NCBI GenBank assembly: GCA_030618065.1
Contig: JAUXEE010000063.1
Coordinates: 1-8,297 of the forward strand
Reading direction: 5' to 3'
Length of the DNA: 8,297 bases
From: Gemmatimonadota bacterium
GTDB lineage: Bacteria; Gemmatimonadota; Gemmatimonadetes; Longimicrobiales; Gaopeijiaceae
The position numbers were made by a program, and so were the translations under genes. This document shows positions 6,281 through 8,297 of this stretch, piece by piece. The notes under the pieces are model-generated. The model saw nothing but the letters and a program-made list of their open reading frames with translations. It was not told the origin of the DNA and made no database searches. Each line of letters opens with the position of its first letter. Within the stretch, counting starts at the first letter, position 1.

Positions 6281-7754
6281 TAAAGAAGCGACGGATGGGA
6301 CCATGGAGTGGGGGGACGAGTTGACTCCCCGGGATATCGTCCGGGAGTTGGACAAGTACATCGTGGGCCAGGATGACGCTAAAAAGGCTGTAGCCATCGC
6401 TCTGAGAAACCGGTGGCGGCGACAGAGGGTGGAGGGTGAGATGAGGGAGGAGATTCTCCCGAACAACCTCATCCTCATCGGACCCACGGGTGTGGGGAAG
6501 ACGGAGATAGCCAGGCGCCTGGCTCGTCTTGCCGGGGCTCCTTTCGTAAAGGTCGAGGCCTCCAAGTTCACGGAGGTGGGGTATGTGGGGCGGGACGTGG
6601 AATCCATGATCAGGGATTTGGTGGACACGTCCGTGAACATGGTTCGTGCCGAGAGGGAGGCGGACGTCGAGGAGGTGGCCGACCAGAGGGTAGAGGAGCG
6701 GCTCCTGGACCTCCTTTTGCCCTTGACTTCGGGCGCGAAGCAGAATGAGGCGGAGGTGACGGATGGCCCGGAAGAGCCAGGGGAGACCCACGTTTTCGTT
6801 GCAGGGCCCGCTGGGGTTCGCCAAGCGCCTGTAGAGAGTGAGGGAGGCGATGGACTGACGCCGACCGACCGAAGGTCTCGCACACGTGAAAAGCTTCGGA
6901 AGCTCCTCCGGGACGGAGCCATGGAGGACCGGGAAGTTGAGGTGGAGGTGTCTCAGAGCCCCTCCATCGACGGAATGATGATCCCCATGGGTGGCATGGA
7001 GGGAATGGACCACAACTTCACGGAGATGCTTCAGGATCTTCTTCCCAAGCGGACGAAGCAGAGGATCGTGTCGGTGGGAGAGGCCCGGCGGATCTTCCTG
7101 CAGGAGGAGTTGGATCGCCTGGTCGATATGGACGAAGTGATTAACGAAGCGCTGGACCGGGCGGAAGATTCCGGGATCATCTTCCTGGACGAGATCGACA
7201 AGATTGCCGGAGCCAGGGGTGGGGCAGGCCCGGACGTGAGCAGGGAGGGGGTCCAGCGGGATCTTCTCCCGGTGGTGGAAGGCTCCAACGTCCAGACCAA
7301 ATATGGGCTGGTCAAAACCGACCATATGCTCTTCATCGCCGCCGGGGCCTTCCATGTAGCCAAGCCCAGCGACCTGATCCCGGAGCTGCAGGGCCGCTTT
7401 CCCATTCGGGTGGAGCTCCACAGTCTGGGGGAGGACGACTTCGTTCGGATCTTGCGGGAACCCAAGAACGCCCTGCTTCACCAATACCGGGCTTTGGTGG
7501 AGACGGAAGGAGCATCCCTGGATTTCACCGATGAAGGAGTCAGGGAAGTAGCCCGAATCGCTGCCGAACTAAACGACCGCATGGAGAACATAGGTGCGCG
7601 GCGCCTTCAAACCGTCCTCACCACGGTATTGGAGAATCTCCTCTTTGAGCTTCCGGAGGAAGGAGAAAACCGGGTCGTCCTGGACCCATCCTTCGTCCGG
7701 GAACGACTCGGCGGGATCCTGGAAGACGAAGACCTTCGACGTTACATCCTATGA
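6273..7754 (+). CDS. hslU: HslU, AAA+ unfoldase of the HslUV protease
   Basis: HslU (ClpY) is the hexameric AAA+ ATPase that unfolds substrates and threads them into HslV. The 493-residue product has LTPRDIVRELDKYIVGQ (17-33), Walker A GPTGVGKT (70-77), the pore loop GYVG (103-106) that grips substrate, Walker B IIFLDE (302-307), and the C-terminal LRRYIL tail that by family knowledge docks into HslV to activate it. It is longer than E. coli HslU (443) and B. subtilis ClpY (467). Much of the excess lies in the I domain at about residues 153-203, an acidic and glycine/proline-rich stretch before the RTREKLRKLLRDG helix. The N-terminus is also some 12 residues longer than in E. coli. ATG 6273 overlaps hslV by eight bases and has AGGA upstream; ATG 6303 is the alternative. 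The frame is continuous and all ATPase motifs are intact, so the protein should be active. Confidence 0.96.
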   Translation: MTDKEATDGTMEWGDELTPRDIVRELDKYIVGQDDAKKAVAIALRNRWRRQRVEGEMREEILPNNLILIGPTGVGKTEIARRLARLAGAPFVKVEASKFTEVGYVGRDVESMIRDLVDTSVNMVRAEREADVEEVADQRVEERLLDLLLPLTSGAKQNEAEVTDGPEEPGETHVFVAGPAGVRQAPVESEGGDGLTPTDRRSRTREKLRKLLRDGAMEDREVEVEVSQSPSIDGMMIPMGGMEGMDHNFTEMLQDLLPKRTKQRIVSVGEARRIFLQEELDRLVDMDEVINEALDRAEDSGIIFLDEIDKIAGARGGAGPDVSREGVQRDLLPVVEGSNVQTKYGLVKTDHMLFIAAGAFHVAKPSDLIPELQGRFPIRVELHSLGEDDFVRILREPKNALLHQYRALVETEGASLDFTDEGVREVARIAAELNDRMENIGARRLQTVLTTVLENLLFELPEEGENRVVLDPSFVRERLGGILEDEDLRRYIL

Positions 7755-7798
7755 CGGATTCAGCCGGGTGATCAAATTCCCTTAACTCTGGTCTCACC
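7755..7798 (+). other. Short intergenic gap hslU-argF
   Basis: This gap is 44 bases long. No terminator, ARG-box-like operator or clear Shine-Dalgarno site is visible in it, so argF may simply be read through from hslU. Confidence 0.5.
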
Positions 7799-8297
7799 AT
7801 GCCAACGAGCCATTTCGTAGCCATATCCGATTACGCCAGGGAAGACTTGTTGGGTTTCCTTTCCCTTGCTCAACAACTGAAGTCAGGCCAGGTGGGTGGA
7901 GTCCCACTGGAGGGTCAGAGCTTGGCCATGATCTTCCGGAAGAGCTCCACCCGGACTCGGGTCTCCTTCGAGGTGGGGATGACGCAACTGGGTGGCCATG
8001 CCCTCTTCCTCGCCTCCTCCGCATCCCAGATGGGGCGAGGAGAACTGGTCTCCGACACCGCAAAGGTGCTGAGCCGGTACGTGGACGGAATCATGATCAG
8101 GACTTTCGACCACTCCGAGGTTCAGGAGATGGCGGAGCATGCCACGATTCCCGTCATCAATGGGCTCACAGACCTTCTCCACCCTTGCCAGGTCATGGCG
8201 GATCTCCAGACCGTCCAGGAGGAGTTCGGCACAGAGCTGGAAGGGATGCCTGTGGCGTGGATCGGGGACGGGAACAACATGGCCAACTCCTGGCTTA
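7799..8297 (+). CDS. argF: Ornithine carbamoyltransferase, N-terminal part (3' end cut by window)
   Basis: Ornithine carbamoyltransferase joins carbamoyl phosphate and L-ornithine to give citrulline in cytoplasmic arginine synthesis. The frame stays open to the right edge, giving 166 residues, about half of the usual 300-330. The carbamoyl-phosphate-binding STRTR motif is at residues 50-54, SQMGRGE at 76-82, RTF at 101-103 and HPCQ at 128-131, while WIGDGNN (154-160) begins the ornithine domain. The NGLTDLLHPCQ and GDGNN wording separates it from aspartate carbamoyltransferase. ATG 7799 is the only reasonable start: an in-frame TGA lies at 7769-7771 and no other start codon falls between. No clear Shine-Dalgarno site precedes it. 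Whether the full gene is anabolic argF or catabolic arcB cannot be told from this part; the housekeeping context favours the anabolic role. Confidence 0.95.
   Translation, partial: MPTSHFVAISDYAREDLLGFLSLAQQLKSGQVGGVPLEGQSLAMIFRKSSTRTRVSFEVGMTQLGGHALFLASSASQMGRGELVSDTAKVLSRYVDGIMIRTFDHSEVQEMAEHATIPVINGLTDLLHPCQVMADLQTVQEEFGTELEGMPVAWIGDGNNMANSWL

Noticed and set aside
6240..7484. Open frame of 414 codons on the - strand across hslU
   Set aside because: It mirrors conserved hslU coding sequence, has a shadow-like composition rich in H, P, L and R, and has no family motif or convincing start site.
1..8297. Possible defence, mobile or otherwise undescribed system
   Set aside because: Every gene belongs to a well-known housekeeping family with intact motifs, there is no sizeable unassigned DNA, and no inverted repeats, att sites or spacer arrays were seen.

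Overview
This window reads as a compact bacterial housekeeping cluster. All eight genes lie on the + strand and are packed almost end to end. In order they are: the end of aroC (chorismate synthase), aroK (shikimate kinase), topA (DNA topoisomerase I), trmFO (folate-dependent tRNA m5U54 methyltransferase), xerC (tyrosine recombinase), hslV and hslU (ATP-dependent protease), and the start of argF (ornithine carbamoyltransferase). No RNA gene, mobile element, CRISPR array or phage-like region was seen. The only non-coding DNA is a 69-base gap before hslV and a 44-base gap before argF.

The sequence is GC-rich by eye. GTG start codons are common, and four of the junctions overlap by 4 or 8 bases, so aroC-aroK-topA-trmFO-xerC is probably one translationally coupled transcript. 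hslVU has its own Shine-Dalgarno site and may be read through from upstream or from its own promoter. The topA-trmFO-xerC-hslV-hslU order is known from Firmicutes and recurs in several other TrmFO-bearing phyla. TrmFO replaces the SAM-dependent TrmA of Escherichia coli, which argues against a gammaproteobacterium. I cannot fix the phylum from this window. A GC-rich, TrmFO-bearing lineage such as Gemmatimonadota or a deltaproteobacterial or nitrospirota-like group would fit, but this is inference.

Functionally the window joins aromatic amino acid synthesis (aroK and aroC, steps 5 and 7 of the shikimate pathway), chromosome topology and dimer resolution (topA, xerC), tRNA modification (trmFO), protein quality control (hslVU) and arginine synthesis (argF). 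Every gene looks intact, with its catalytic residues in place.

I found no convincing sign of an undescribed system. The points most worth a second look are an enlarged, acidic insertion in the HslU I domain, the aroC-aroK pair where dprA often sits, and the chain of GTGA start/stop overlaps.
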